A stretch of DNA of 64,000 bases, from assembly GCF_009827055.1 (NCBI RefSeq), contig NZ_WUMK01000001.1:620001-684000 (forward strand), in the 5' to 3' direction. The position numbers and the translations under genes are program-made. The notes beneath the pieces are model-generated. The model worked only from the letters and a program-made list of their open reading frames with translations, did no database searches and was not told the DNA's origin. Positions 55,136 to 64,000 of the stretch are shown one piece after another. This stretch comes from Shinella kummerowiae. GTDB lineage: Bacteria > Pseudomonadota > Alphaproteobacteria > Rhizobiales > Rhizobiaceae. The first letter of the stretch is position 1. Every line of letters begins with the position of its first letter.

Positions 55136-56323
55136 TTAAATGACGCCCAGTTCGCGGCCGACCTCGGCAAAGACCTGGATCGCCTTGCGGACATCCGCCT
55201 CGCTGTGTGCGGCCGACATCTGGGTGCGAATGCGCGCCTGGCCGCGCGGCACGACAGGGAAGGAGAAGCCAACGACATAGACGCCCTTCGCCAGCATGCG
55301 CGAGGCCATCTCCTGCGCGAGCGTGGCATCGCCCAGCATGACCGGAATGATCGCATGCCCCTCGCCCGCCAGGGTAAAGCCGAGCTTCGTCATCTCCGTG
55401 CGGAACAGGTCCGCATTGGCATAGAGGCGCTGGCGCAACGCATCGCCGTTGTCGATCAGGTCGAAGACCTTCAGCGAGGCGGCCGCGATAACCGGGGCGA
55501 GCGTGTTGGAGAAGAGATAGGGCCGCGAGCGCTGGCGCAGCCATTCGACGACCTCCCGCTTACCGGACGTATAGCCGCCGGACGCGCCGCCGAGCGCCTT
55601 GCCGAGCGTGCCGGTGATGATATCGACACGGCCTTCCACGCCGCAATGTTCGGCGGAGCCACGGCCGTGTTTTCCGACGAAACCGACCGCGTGGCTGTCG
55701 TCAACCATGACCATGGCGCCGTATTTTTCGGCAAGGTCGCAGACGCCCTGAAGGTTGGCGATGATGCCATCCATCGAGAAGACGCCGTCCGTGGCGATCA
55801 TCTTGAAACGCGACCCCTCCGCCTTCTTCAGTTCCTCCTCCAGCGCCGCCATGTCGTTGTTGGCATAGCGGAAGCGTTTCGCCTTGGAGAGCCGCACGCC
55901 GTCGATGATCGAGGCATGGTTCAAGGCGTCGGAGATGATGGCGTCATCTTCGCCCAGCAGCGTTTCGAAGAGACCGCCATTGGCATCGAAGCAGGAGGAA
56001 TAGAGAATCGTGTCCTCGAGCCCGAGGAACGACGAGATGCGCGCCTCGAGCTGCTTGTGCTCCTCCTGCGTGCCGCAGATGAAGCGCACGGAGGCCATGC
56101 CGTAACCGTAGCGGTCGAGCGCCTTCTTTCCGGCGTCGGCCAGGTCTTCGTTATCGGCAAGGCCGAGATAGTTGTTGGCACAGAAATTCAGCACGCGCTC
56201 GCCGGACGCGACGGCGATTTCGCCGGCCTGTTTGGAGGTGATGACGCGCTCGGATTTGTAGAGACCGGCGGACTTGAGGCCGTCAAGTTCGGATTGCAGA
56301 TGGGCGATGAAGGCGGAGGTCAT
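55136..56323 (-). CDS. kbl: Glycine C-acetyltransferase (2-amino-3-ketobutyrate CoA ligase)
   Basis: Start [20 protein letters not shown]; a 19-codon extension is noise. 395 residues as in E. coli Kbl. PLP-dependent alpha-oxoamine synthase: [20 protein letters not shown] with the cofactor Asp and His, and [20 protein letters not shown] with the PLP Lys in the first GK segment. Second step of threonine breakdown. First gene of kbl-tdh, 37 bp after a GFA-family gene on the same strand. Confidence 0.97.
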   Translation of the reverse strand: MTSAFIAHLQSELDGLKSAGLYKSERVITSKQAGEIAVASGERVLNFCANNYLGLADNEDLADAGKKALDRYGYGMASVRFICGTQEEHKQLEARISSFLGLEDTILYSSCFDANGGLFETLLGEDDAIISDALNHASIIDGVRLSKAKRFRYANNDMAALEEELKKAEGSRFKMIATDGVFSMDGIIANLQGVCDLAEKYGAMVMVDDSHAVGFVGKHGRGSAEHCGVEGRVDIITGTLGKALGGASGGYTSGKREVVEWLRQRSRPYLFSNTLAPVIAAASLKVFDLIDNGDALRQRLYANADLFRTEMTKLGFTLAGEGHAIIPVMLGDATLAQEMASRMLAKGVYVVGFSFPVVPRGQARIRTQMSAAHSEADVRKAIQVFAEVGRELGVI

Positions 56324-56360
56324 GGCTAAACACTCTCGGCTTTGAGAACGGTTCAATGAT

Positions 56361-56816
56361 TCAGGCGATTGTCGCCGCATAACCGGCCATCAGCGGTTCG
56401 AAATCCTCCATTGGGGGGAATTTTTCGTAGCTGTGCTTGGCAGGCGTCGTCGCCCAGGCGAGCTTTTCGCTCGTATAGGTTTCCACGAAGGGGCTGTACC
56501 AGCTTATATCGTCGAGCATGGTCGGCCGCACATTGACGAAGAAATCGAGCCCCTGCGGCCGCGTGAACATCCATGTCATGCAGTCCGGGCAGAAATGATG
56601 GCCCGCTTCCGGGCTGGCGCCAGCCACGACGGGTTCACCCTCGATGACGGCAAACCCTTCCGTCGGGATCGCCGCGCTCAGCGAATAGGCGCTGCCCGAC
56701 ATGCGCTGGCAGCCCGTGCAATGACAGGCCATGGTAATCATCGGCGGCGCGCTGATGCGGATCTTCACCCGCCCGCAGCGGCAGGCGCCATCGAGCGGCA
56801 ATTTCAGTCGAGTCAT
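56361..56816 (-). CDS. GFA/CENP-V family zinc protein (151 aa)
   Basis: Zinc motifs [33 protein letters not shown] and [15 protein letters not shown]. The longer variant of the family, with a C-terminal segment [20 protein letters not shown] that is typical of this branch. Not a duplicate of the 115-aa GFA gene at 53704; sequence agreement is limited to the zinc motifs. Possibly cotranscribed with kbl. Confidence 0.9.
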   Translation of the reverse strand: MTRLKLPLDGACRCGRVKIRISAPPMITMACHCTGCQRMSGSAYSLSAAIPTEGFAVIEGEPVVAGASPEAGHHFCPDCMTWMFTRPQGLDFFVNVRPTMLDDISWYSPFVETYTSEKLAWATTPAKHSYEKFPPMEDFEPLMAGYAATIA

Positions 56817-56945
56817 AGGTTCGGCTTCCCTTCCGATGCACGCCGGCTTGTTCTTTTGCTCGTGATGCCGGCGATTTGTCTCTACGCGATAGTTCTAGCG
56901 CAGCGGCAGGCCGCGTAAAGGGTCGCGGCTGCTCTTTTGGATGTT

Positions 56946-57674
56946 TCAGGGACGATCGCAGGCGATCAGCAGGAACATCGGCCGGTTCAGTTCCACCTGC
57001 CATTCCGGATGCTCCGCAAGCTGCGCCGCGCTCGGCCGCCACTCCTCCACATGGCGAATGACAAAACCCGCGCCAATCAGCGCATTCAACGTCGTGCCGA
57101 GCGTGCGGTGATATTTGACGACACCCTTGGCGAGCCAGTCCGTCGTGCGCGATCCTTCGACGAGGTAGCCATCCACCGGCCAGACCGTAGCACCGCCGAC
57201 CTCGGCCCATTCGGGCTTCGACGGCGCCATGTAGATCGGATGTTCGATGGTGAAGACGAAGGACGAGCCTGGCACCAATGCCGCGTGGATGCTCCGCGCC
57301 AGCCGGTCGAAATCGGCGACATAGTGAAAGGCAAGCGACGAATAGGCGAGGTCGAAGCCACCTTCCGGCAAGTCCAGCTGGTCGAGATCGGCAATTTCGT
57401 AGCGCACGGCGGGCGACACCGTCTCCGTCCTGGCGCGGGCGATCATGTTTTCCGACAAGTCGAGGCCCAGCACACTTGCGGCCCCTTGCTCCGCCGCATG
57501 ACGCGAAAACCAGCCGAAGCCGCAGCCGAGATCGACGATGCGCTTGCCCGCAAGATCGGGCAGCAGCGCGCGCACCGAGCCCCATTCCGCAGCACCCGCA
57601 AGCCCGTGAACCGAGCGGGGAAGGTTGCTGTAGCCCTCAAAGAAGGCGGGCTGGTCATAGATGTTCTGCGCCAT
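56946..57674 (-). CDS. Class I SAM-dependent methyltransferase (242 aa)
   Basis: Start MAQNIYDQPAFFEGYSNLPR; an in-frame extension overlaps the divergent SDR gene. Motif I RIVDLGCGFGWFSRHAAEQG at about 45-64, post-I VLGLDLSENMIARAR, motif II DLAYSSLAFHYVAD. The IYDQ...FF..Y start resembles a family of methyltransferases of uncertain substrate (YcgJ/UbiE-like). Divergent from the SDR with a shared 115-bp promoter region. Confidence 0.88.
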   Translation of the reverse strand: MAQNIYDQPAFFEGYSNLPRSVHGLAGAAEWGSVRALLPDLAGKRIVDLGCGFGWFSRHAAEQGAASVLGLDLSENMIARARTETVSPAVRYEIADLDQLDLPEGGFDLAYSSLAFHYVADFDRLARSIHAALVPGSSFVFTIEHPIYMAPSKPEWAEVGGATVWPVDGYLVEGSRTTDWLAKGVVKYHRTLGTTLNALIGAGFVIRHVEEWRPSAAQLAEHPEWQVELNRPMFLLIACDRP

Positions 57675-57789
57675 GGGAAACGTCCTTTCCAGGCGGACAT
57701 AGCGTCTTTTCGCCGGAGGGCAAACCCCGCCCGGCGGGCTTGACAGACGCCGCTTGCCGCTATCCGGTGGCGTTGCGAAAGGACGCACC

Positions 57790-58560
57790 ATGACGATACT
57801 GGACAGGTTTTCCCAAAAAGGCCGCGTGGCCATCGTGACCGGCGGCGGGCGCGGCATCGGTTTCGAGATCGCCAAGGCCCTGGCGGAAGCCGGCGCGCAT
57901 GTCGTGGTGACGGGCCGAACGGCAGCGACGCTCGACGAGGCCGTGGCGAAGATTGCAGCCTTCGGCGGCAGCGCGGCGGCAGCCGCCTTCGACATCGCCG
58001 ACCGCGCCGCCCAGCGCGTAATGCTTGCCGATATCGAGTGCCGGCACGGCCGGCTCGACGTGCTCATCAACAATGTCGGCGCCCGCGACCGACGTCCGCT
58101 GGCCGAGATGGACGACGAGGCCATCGACGACCTCATCCGCACCGACCTAGCCGCCGCCGTCAGCCTCTCGCGCGACGCGGCCGCCCTCATGAAACGCAAC
58201 GGTCACGGCCGGCTGATCGCGATCACCTCGATCGGCGGGCATGTCGCCATGCCGAACGACGGCGTCTACCCGGCTGCCAAGCAGGGCCTCACCGGCCTGA
58301 TGCGCAGCATGGCCGTGGAGTACGGGGCTTTCGGCATCACCAGCAACGCCATCGCGCCGGGCTGGTTTGCCACCGAGACCAATGCGGCGATGGCCGCCAA
58401 CGAGGACCTGATGCCCTTCGTGCGCCAGCGCATCCCCGTCCAGCGCTGGGCCCGCCCCGACGAAATCGCCGGCGCCGCCCTGTTCCTGGCGAGCGACGCG
58501 GCCTCCTTCGTCAACGGCCATGTGCTGGTTGTGGACGGCGGGATGACGGTCAGGATGTGA
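57790..58560 (+). CDS. Short-chain dehydrogenase/reductase (256 aa)
   Basis: Start MTILDRFSQKGRVAIVTGGG. Classical SDR: TGGGRGIGFEIAKALAEAGA cofactor loop, LINNVGARDRR (NNxG), catalytic Ser in AITSIGGHVA and YPAAKQGLTGLMRSMAVEYG (Y-x-x-x-K), and a VNGHVLVVDGGMTVRM end. The Arg after the first strand (VVTGRTAATLDE) suggests NADP preference. Similar to gluconate 5-dehydrogenase/3-oxoacyl reductase type enzymes; true substrate unknown. Confidence 0.9.
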   Translation: MTILDRFSQKGRVAIVTGGGRGIGFEIAKALAEAGAHVVVTGRTAATLDEAVAKIAAFGGSAAAAAFDIADRAAQRVMLADIECRHGRLDVLINNVGARDRRPLAEMDDEAIDDLIRTDLAAAVSLSRDAAALMKRNGHGRLIAITSIGGHVAMPNDGVYPAAKQGLTGLMRSMAVEYGAFGITSNAIAPGWFATETNAAMAANEDLMPFVRQRIPVQRWARPDEIAGAALFLASDAASFVNGHVLVVDGGMTVRM

Positions 58561-58563
58561 GGC

Positions 58564-59037
58564 TCAGAGCCCCGCGGCTGCCGCCTCCAGCCCGGCAATG
58601 TCCAGCTTCACCATCGTCAGCATCGCCTCGGTAACACGCTTGACTTTCGCCTGGTCCGGATCGCTCATCAACTCGCCGAGCCGTGTCGGCGCGATCTGCC
58701 AGGAGAGGCCCCAGCGGTCCTTCAGCCAGCCGCATTGCTCCACCGAACCGCCCGCCTTCAGCGCATCCCACAGCCGGTCAAGGTCGCCCTGCGTTTCGCA
58801 TTCGACCATGATGGAAAAGCTGTGGTTGAACGGGTCGAGCGGCCCCGCCTCGATCGCCATGTAGCGCTGGTCGCCGAGCGTGAAGCTCGCGACCTTCACG
58901 CTGCCGGGCGGACCGCTCGGCGTTTCGGCCAGAAGCGGTGAAATCCACTGGACGGATGAGCCCGGGATGAGCGACGTGTAGAAGCCGATGGCGGCCTCCA
59001 TGTCCTTTTCGAACCACAGATGTTGCGTGACTTTCAT
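58564..59037 (-). CDS. VOC family protein, PhnB-like (157 aa)
   Basis: Start MKVTQHLWFEKDMEAAIGFY. PhnB/3-demethylubiquinone-type glyoxalase fold: FTLGDQRYMAIEAGPLDPFN, SIMVECETQGDLDRLWDALK and CGWLKDRWGLSWQIAPTRLG. Members bind metal but usually have no assigned reaction. It ends 3 bp from the convergent SDR stop, so the two transcripts overlap. Confidence 0.9.
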   Translation of the reverse strand: MKVTQHLWFEKDMEAAIGFYTSLIPGSSVQWISPLLAETPSGPPGSVKVASFTLGDQRYMAIEAGPLDPFNHSFSIMVECETQGDLDRLWDALKAGGSVEQCGWLKDRWGLSWQIAPTRLGELMSDPDQAKVKRVTEAMLTMVKLDIAGLEAAAAGL

Positions 59038-59109
59038 GGCGACGTCCTCCTTGCTGAACAGACACAAGGACGAACGGCGGATGAACGTTCCGACAGGCGC
59101 TACGAAAAT

Positions 59110-60981
59110 CTAGCCGGCGAAGTCCTCGATGACGGCAAGGAAGGCGTCGCCGAACCGGTCGCGCTTAGAAAGGCCGATGCCGGGAATGTCGAGAAGCTCC
59201 TCCCGGTCGCGCGGCCGCTCCTTGGCAAGCGCGATCAGGGTCGTATCCGGGAAGACGACATAGGGTGGCACGTCGAGGTCCTTGGCGATGGCGAGGCGCT
59301 CGGCACGCAATGCCTCGAAAAGCTCGCGGTCGGAGCCGGTGAGGTTCGACCGCTCACGGGCGGCCGGAGAACCGCCGGCTTTCGCCTTGCGTCCCGTCTG
59401 CGGCCGGTCCTTGCGGAACAAAACCTCGCGCTCGCGGCGGAAGACGGCACGCGCGTCCGGCTCCAGCTTCAGCGCTCCATAGGCCGAATGATCGACGCTG
59501 ATCAGCCCCATGGACAGCAATTGCCGAAAGATCGACTGCCAGATGCGCGGCGGGACATCGCTGCCCGCCCCGAAGACAGGCATGCCGGTATGGCCGAAGC
59601 GCTCGGTCTTTTCGTTCACCGTCCCCTGCAACACATCGATGACATGGGCCGCGCCGAACCGTTCGCCGGTGCGGTAGATGGCGGCGAGCGCCTTTATGGC
59701 GGCTTCGGTGCCGTCCCAGGTCTCGACCGGATTGCGGCAGGTATCGCAATTCCCGCACTGGCCCACATGGGACTCGCCGAAATGCGCGAGGATCGCCTTG
59801 CGGCGGCAGCCTGCCGTCTCGCAGATGGCGAGCAACGCCATCAGCTTGGCGCGCTCGATGCGTTTTATCTCATCGGCCGCATTGCCCTCGTCGATCATCT
59901 TGCGGCGCTGGACGACGTCGGCCATGCCGTAGGCCATCCAGACCTCGGACGGCAGGCCATCACGCCCGGCGCGGCCGGTCTCCTGGTAATAGGCCTCCAC
60001 CGAACCCGGCAGGTCGAGATGGGCGACGTAGCGCACATCCGGCTTGTCGATGCCCATGCCGAAGGCAACAGTCGCGACCAGGCAGAGATTTTCCTCCTTC
60101 AGGAACGCATCCTGGTTGGCGTCGCGCACCGCGCGGTCGAAACCGGCATGATAGGGCAGCGCACGAATGCCCTGCGTGTTCAGCCACTCCGCCGTGTCCT
60201 CCACCTTGGCGCGCGACAGGCAATAGACGATGCCGCTCGCCCCCTGATGGCGTGACAGGAAACGCAGCAGTTGCTGGCGTGCCTGATCGCGCTCGGCGAT
60301 CTCATAGGCGATGTTCGGCCGGTCGAAGCTGGTGGTGAAGACATCGGCGTCCTGAAGTCCCAGGCGCTCGATGATGTCCTCGCGGGTGTGCGGGTCCGCC
60401 GTCGCCGTGAGCGCCACACGCGGCACGCCGGGATAACGCTCGCCCAGCATGCCGAGCGTACGGTATTCCGGCCGGAAATCATGCCCCCATTGCGAAACGC
60501 AATGCGCTTCGTCGATGGCGAAGAGCGCAATCCGCACATCGGCGACGAGTTCGGCAAAGCCCTCCGTCACGATGCGCTCTGGCGTCACGTAGAGCATGTC
60601 GAGATCGCCGGTGTGCATCGCGTCGCGCACCGCGAAATATTCCTCGCGGGAGAGCGATGAGTTGAGGGCCGCCGCCCTGACACCGAGCTGCTTCAAGGCC
60701 TCCACCTGGTCGCGCATCAGGGCGATGAGCGGCGAGATGACGATGCCCACGCCGTCGCGGCAGAGGGCCGGAATCTGGAAGCACAGCGATTTGCCAGCAC
60801 CGGTCGGGAACAGCACGACAGCGTCGCCGCCAGCCGTCACGCGCTCGATGACCGCCTGCTGCTTGCCGCGGAAGGCATCATAGCCATAGACGCGCTTCAG
60901 CACGTCCAGAGGGCGGGCCGACGGCGCATCGAACAGGGCGGCAACGGGACTGGAGGATCTGGTCTGGGTCATCATGAGCAC
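59110..60981 (-). CDS. recQ: ATP-dependent DNA helicase RecQ
   Basis: GGAGA lies 6 bases before a GTG at 60981; ATGs at 60975 and 60972 are alternatives. 623 residues. Helicase core with [20 protein letters not shown] (motif 0), [17 protein letters not shown] (Walker A), [19 protein letters not shown] (DEAH) and [10 protein letters not shown] (motif VI). A zinc-binding region C..RR...HFGE...CGNCDTC follows at about 390, then a winged helix and an HRDC domain at the C-terminus. RecQ unwinds DNA in recombination repair. Confidence 0.97.
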   Translation of the reverse strand: MLMMTQTRSSSPVAALFDAPSARPLDVLKRVYGYDAFRGKQQAVIERVTAGGDAVVLFPTGAGKSLCFQIPALCRDGVGIVISPLIALMRDQVEALKQLGVRAAALNSSLSREEYFAVRDAMHTGDLDMLYVTPERIVTEGFAELVADVRIALFAIDEAHCVSQWGHDFRPEYRTLGMLGERYPGVPRVALTATADPHTREDIIERLGLQDADVFTTSFDRPNIAYEIAERDQARQQLLRFLSRHQGASGIVYCLSRAKVEDTAEWLNTQGIRALPYHAGFDRAVRDANQDAFLKEENLCLVATVAFGMGIDKPDVRYVAHLDLPGSVEAYYQETGRAGRDGLPSEVWMAYGMADVVQRRKMIDEGNAADEIKRIERAKLMALLAICETAGCRRKAILAHFGESHVGQCGNCDTCRNPVETWDGTEAAIKALAAIYRTGERFGAAHVIDVLQGTVNEKTERFGHTGMPVFGAGSDVPPRIWQSIFRQLLSMGLISVDHSAYGALKLEPDARAVFRREREVLFRKDRPQTGRKAKAGGSPAARERSNLTGSDRELFEALRAERLAIAKDLDVPPYVVFPDTTLIALAKERPRDREELLDIPGIGLSKRDRFGDAFLAVIEDFAG

Positions 60982-61112
60982 GTTCTATCTCCATTCGGCC
61001 AGGCATGGGACCCTCGACAAGCGCTCCACAGGCAACTTTCATCCTCCATCCATAATGTTCTTGATTTGTTCTTAATTCAAGATAAAGTTGCACACAATGA
61101 GGGAGGAGAACG

Positions 61113-61499
61113 ATGATGGATCTCTATGCGACACTCGGCACATCCGACGCCGCGGCGACGACGGCATTCTACGATGCGGTGCTCTCGACGATCGGCTGGG
61201 CGGTCCAGTCCGATTTCCCGGGATGGCGCGGCTACACCCAGGGCGGCGAAGAAAAGGGCTTCACGCTCTGGCTTTGCACGCCGTTCAATGGCGAGGAGGC
61301 AAGTGCCGGAAACGGCACGATGATCGGTTTTCCGGCAGCGTCACACGACGACGTACACGTCTTCCACGCCGCAGCGCTCGCCCATGGCGGAACCGACGAC
61401 GGCGCGCCCGGTCCCCGTCCGCAATACGGGCCGGACTGGTACTCCGCCTATGTGCGCGATCCTTCGGGCAACAAGCTGGCGATCGTCTTCAACGGCTGA
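61113..61499 (+). CDS. VOC family protein (128 aa)
   Basis: GGAGGAG precedes the ATG pair. Glyoxalase/bleomycin-resistance fold: MMDLYATLGTSDAAATTAFY, VHVFHAAALAHGGTDDGAPG with RPQYGPDWYSAYVRDPSGNK (the usual D-P-x-G-N-K/L end). A single domain that would dimerise. Reaction unknown. Stands alone between recQ and dnaG. Confidence 0.9.
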   Translation: MMDLYATLGTSDAAATTAFYDAVLSTIGWAVQSDFPGWRGYTQGGEEKGFTLWLCTPFNGEEASAGNGTMIGFPAASHDDVHVFHAAALAHGGTDDGAPGPRPQYGPDWYSAYVRDPSGNKLAIVFNG

Positions 61500-61528
61500 C
61501 GGCGGGATGTGGGCGACATAAAGCGGCG

Positions 61529-63496
61529 CTAACGCGCCGCTGGCCCCTTCACCCGCCCGGACAGCACACCAAAACCTTCGATGATCGCCTCCTGATTCTC
61601 CAGTCGCACGGTCTCCTGCTGCACCTCCTGCAGCGCACGGAGAATCTGCGGCACGCGTTCGCCGTCACCCTCTTCGGTCGAGACGGCGAGTTCCCGTTCC
61701 AGCTCGCGGCGCTGCCAGAGCAGCGCGCGGGTGCGCTTGTGCAGAGCCAGCGCCTGCAGGTAGCCTTCGCGGGCGTCCTCGGGGGCGGCTTCCACTGTCG
61801 CGGTCCACAGACGGGAATTGCGGACCTGCTGTTCGAGCGTTTTCAGCACCGTGTCGAAACCGACAGCCTCCAGCTCCTCGATCAGCCGGTCGCGCTCGAG
61901 CCTGGTGCCAATGGCCCCGGCGATGCCGATGAGGGCCGACCACAGCCTTTGCAGGTCGCGGTTCTCGTATTCGATGATGGCGATTTCATCGTAGTCGCTG
62001 AACAGCAGGCCGGGATGGTTGACCACGGTGAGCGCCAGCACGCTTTCGCGCAATGCCGGCAGATCCTGCGCGCCGCGCACCAGCGCCGAACGCATCAGCC
62101 GGTCGGAGATGCCGGTCGGAGCGGTATTGGCCTGCGATGCGTTGCGCCCGCCGCCCTTGCCCTGCCGGTTGCCGGAAAAGGTGCCGCCGCCCTGACGCTG
62201 TGCGGGACGGAAGAAAGTGTTCAGCCGGTCGCGCATGTTCTGCTGATAGTGCCGGCGCACGTCCTCGTCGGCGATCACGGCGGTCACCTGGCGCAGGCGC
62301 GCTTCCAGCGCCGCGCGGCTTTCCGGCGTGTCGAAATTCGCGCCCTGCACCTCGCGGCCCCAGATCATCTCGGCAAGCGGTCGGGCACCGGCCATCACCT
62401 TGTCGAAGGGCGCGCGCCCCTCGTGGCGCACCAGATCGTCCGGGTCCTTGCCGTCCGGCAGCAAAGCAAAGCGAACGGTGCGCTCCGGCTTGATGAACGG
62501 CAGCGCCAGATCGGCGGCGCGGTTGGCCGCCCGGATGCCCGCACCGTCGCCATCGAAGCACAGCACCGGCTCCGGCGTCATCTTCCACAGCAATTCGAGC
62601 TGATTTTCGGTGAGCGCCGTACCGAGCGGCGCCACCGCATTCTCGATGCCCGCCTGATGGAGCGCGATCACGTCCATATAACCTTCGACGGCAATGATGG
62701 TGCCCGGGCCGTCGGCGCCCTGCGCACCCTTGCGGGCACGGGCGTGATTGTAGAGCACGCTCCCCTTGTGGAACAGCTCGGTCTCGTTGGAATTCAGATA
62801 CTTCGCCGGCGCATCCGGCGACATGGCGCGGCCGCCGAAGGCGATGACCTTTTCCCGGATCGACAGGATCGGGAACATGATGCGATCGCGAAAGCGGTCA
62901 TAGGAGACCGGAATCTCCGGTCCGTGCACGACGAGGCCACACGCCTCGATCGCCTCCTTCGGCACGCCCTTGCCGGCCAGGAATTCCTTCAGCGCATTGC
63001 GGCTCTCCGGCGCAAAACCGAGCCGGAACGTCTCAATGGTGCGCCCCGTCAGGCCGCGATCGCGCAGATAGGCGCGCGCCTTCGCGCCGGCCGGTGTCTG
63101 AAGCTGGTCCTCGAAGAATCCGGTCGCCATTTCCATGACCTCGACGAGGCCCATGCGCTCCTTCTCGCGCAGCTCGGCCTGCGGATCCGGTTGCGGCATG
63201 GCGACGCCGGCAAGATCGGCGATCTGCTGCACGGCTTCCGGGAACGACAGCCCGTCGAGATCGGTGAGGAAGCGGAAATGATCGCCGGAAACGCCGCAGC
63301 CGAAACAATGGTAGCGGCCCTTGCGATCCTCGCAGTGGAAGCTCGGCGACTTTTCGCCGTGGAACGGGCAGCACGCCCAATAGTCACCGCGCGAGACATT
63401 GGTCTTGCGGCGGTCCCAGGTCACGCGCCTGCCGATCACGTCCGAAATGGAAACGCGGTCACGAATCTCGTCTAGGAAGGCGTTGGAAAAGCGCAT
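61529..63496 (-). CDS. dnaG: DNA primase DnaG
   Basis: 655 residues. N-terminal zinc finger YWACCPFHGEKSPSFHCEDR...HCFGCG (C-H-C-C, about 40-70). RNA polymerase core with ERVIFPILS-type segment (DRIMFPILSIREKVIAFGGR). TOPRIM acids in TIIAVEGYMDVIALHQAG and VLCFDGDGAGIRAANRAADL. A C-terminal helicase-binding domain ends at KGPAAR. It synthesises the RNA primers for replication forks. The opposite strand is open for a long way but only as a G+C artefact. Confidence 0.98.
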   Translation of the reverse strand: MRFSNAFLDEIRDRVSISDVIGRRVTWDRRKTNVSRGDYWACCPFHGEKSPSFHCEDRKGRYHCFGCGVSGDHFRFLTDLDGLSFPEAVQQIADLAGVAMPQPDPQAELREKERMGLVEVMEMATGFFEDQLQTPAGAKARAYLRDRGLTGRTIETFRLGFAPESRNALKEFLAGKGVPKEAIEACGLVVHGPEIPVSYDRFRDRIMFPILSIREKVIAFGGRAMSPDAPAKYLNSNETELFHKGSVLYNHARARKGAQGADGPGTIIAVEGYMDVIALHQAGIENAVAPLGTALTENQLELLWKMTPEPVLCFDGDGAGIRAANRAADLALPFIKPERTVRFALLPDGKDPDDLVRHEGRAPFDKVMAGARPLAEMIWGREVQGANFDTPESRAALEARLRQVTAVIADEDVRRHYQQNMRDRLNTFFRPAQRQGGGTFSGNRQGKGGGRNASQANTAPTGISDRLMRSALVRGAQDLPALRESVLALTVVNHPGLLFSDYDEIAIIEYENRDLQRLWSALIGIAGAIGTRLERDRLIEELEAVGFDTVLKTLEQQVRNSRLWTATVEAAPEDAREGYLQALALHKRTRALLWQRRELERELAVSTEEGDGERVPQILRALQEVQQETVRLENQEAIIEGFGVLSGRVKGPAAR

Positions 63497-63741
63497 GGGT
63501 CCCTCGGTCAGGCTTCATATAACCATGCCGGTGGCCCGCCGCCAGCAATAGTCGCCCACCCACAGCAATTCACAGGGGCAGAGTGCCGAAGCGCCGCTTG
63601 ATCCATTCTCTTTTGAGGGAATAGGTCGTTGGCGCCGGCGCACCAGATCGAACCACGGAACAGTACCTATCGCGCAATTTCGGTGTTTTTGTTCTCGCGC
63701 AGAACCGATATGGCATTCGGAACTGGGAACTCTGGAAGGTG

Positions 63742-64000
63742 ATGGCAATTCCGATCATACCGCCCCTCTCGTTTACAACGCCCCGGCTGACATTGCAGGC
63801 CGCTCGATCTGAACACGCCGAAAGCCTGTTCGAGGCATATACCGGACAGCCTGAGGCCGCGCTTTACCTTCAGCGCCGCGAGCATTCGTCGCCTGCGCAA
63901 ACGCTCGCTGTCATAGAGACCTGGGGAGCAGGCAAATGGCTGGATAACAACCGTTTCGCCTGGACCATCCTTCTTCCGGAAGGCAAGGCGATCGGGTTGT
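63742..64000 (+). CDS. GNAT N-acetyltransferase (RimJ/RimL type), cut by window end
   Basis: ATG with AAGG upstream. The frame begins MAIPIIPPLSFTTPRLTLQA and contains YLQRREHSSPAQTLAVIETW and RFAWTILLPEGKAIGL up to the window edge (86 residues seen). TPRLTLQAARSEHAESLFEAY is the typical first strand and helix of RimJ/RimL-like acetyltransferases. The acetyl-CoA site lies beyond the window. Confidence 0.8.
   Translation, partial: MAIPIIPPLSFTTPRLTLQAARSEHAESLFEAYTGQPEAALYLQRREHSSPAQTLAVIETWGAGKWLDNNRFAWTILLPEGKAIGL

Noticed and set aside
61088-63475. Long open frame (795 codons) opposite dnaG
   Set aside because: Same G+C antisense effect; dnaG on the other strand is unambiguous.

Overview
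The window comes from a Rhizobiales alphaproteobacterium, most likely a Rhizobiaceae member of the Ensifer/Shinella/Rhizobium kind. The 684-residue RpoD with an acidic N-terminal half, the GTTC-N7-GTTC type of LexA box, repeated EcfG-type (GGAAC-N16/17-NGTT) stress promoters, the imuA-imuB-dnaE2 cassette and the tandem ku genes all point that way. The sequence has two parts that meet at a tRNA-Ile2(CAU) gene at 44221-44296: an accessory island to its left (1-44.2 kb) and housekeeping chromosome to its right (44.3-64 kb).

Left third of the island (1-16.6 kb), DNA repair and stress. It holds a truncated exodeoxyribonuclease III gene, the SOS mutasome imuA-imuB-dnaE2 behind a LexA box, a YjaB-like acetyltransferase, an exported esterase, a ferritin-like protein, a DUF3833 protein, two tandem ku genes for end joining, and an operon of a zinc alcohol dehydrogenase, a DJ-1/PfpI protein and DUF2934 and DUF2945 proteins. 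Several of these have an EcfG-like promoter in front, so this block looks like a general stress regulon.

Middle of the island (16.8-33.8 kb), mostly defence-type genes. A ClpP-fold exported protein, a large membrane protein with a PD-(D/E)xK nuclease domain, a NYN/OST-HTH RNase-like protein, an AbiEii/MenT-type nucleotidyltransferase with an unrecognised partner, a Lamassu-like pair (DUF4297 nuclease plus Rad50/SMC-like ATPase), a DUF6998-like protein, a TerY-P triad (vWA, PP2C phosphatase, kinase with zinc and HhH regions), an unknown protein and an OLD-family ATPase-TOPRIM nuclease follow one another.

Right end of the island (33.8-44.2 kb), a Tn7-like transposition module. The coupled operon tnsA-tnsB-tnsC-tniQ runs leftward. 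Its TnsA homologue appears to have lost all catalytic residues. Divergent from it, across an 890-bp intergenic region with an orphan terminator, lie a second TnsA-like gene and a soluble FtsH-like AAA+/M41 protease. This end abuts the 3' end of the tRNA-Ile2 gene, and no integrase was seen. The layout fits a Tn7-like element that inserted beside the tRNA with repair and defence genes as cargo. The left end is not recognised in the window. The transposition module with the TnsA-like/AAA-M41 pair is the best candidate for an undescribed system.

Right part (44.3-64 kb), core chromosome. SIMPL/DUF541 protein, small exported and stress proteins, YjbQ, a 41-residue membrane protein, DUF1428, an Abhydrolase_9 membrane protein, an RTX-GH16 glycanase, rpoD, the threonine-to-glycine genes kbl and tdh between two GFA-family genes, a methyltransferase, an SDR, two VOC proteins, recQ, dnaG and the start of a GNAT gene.
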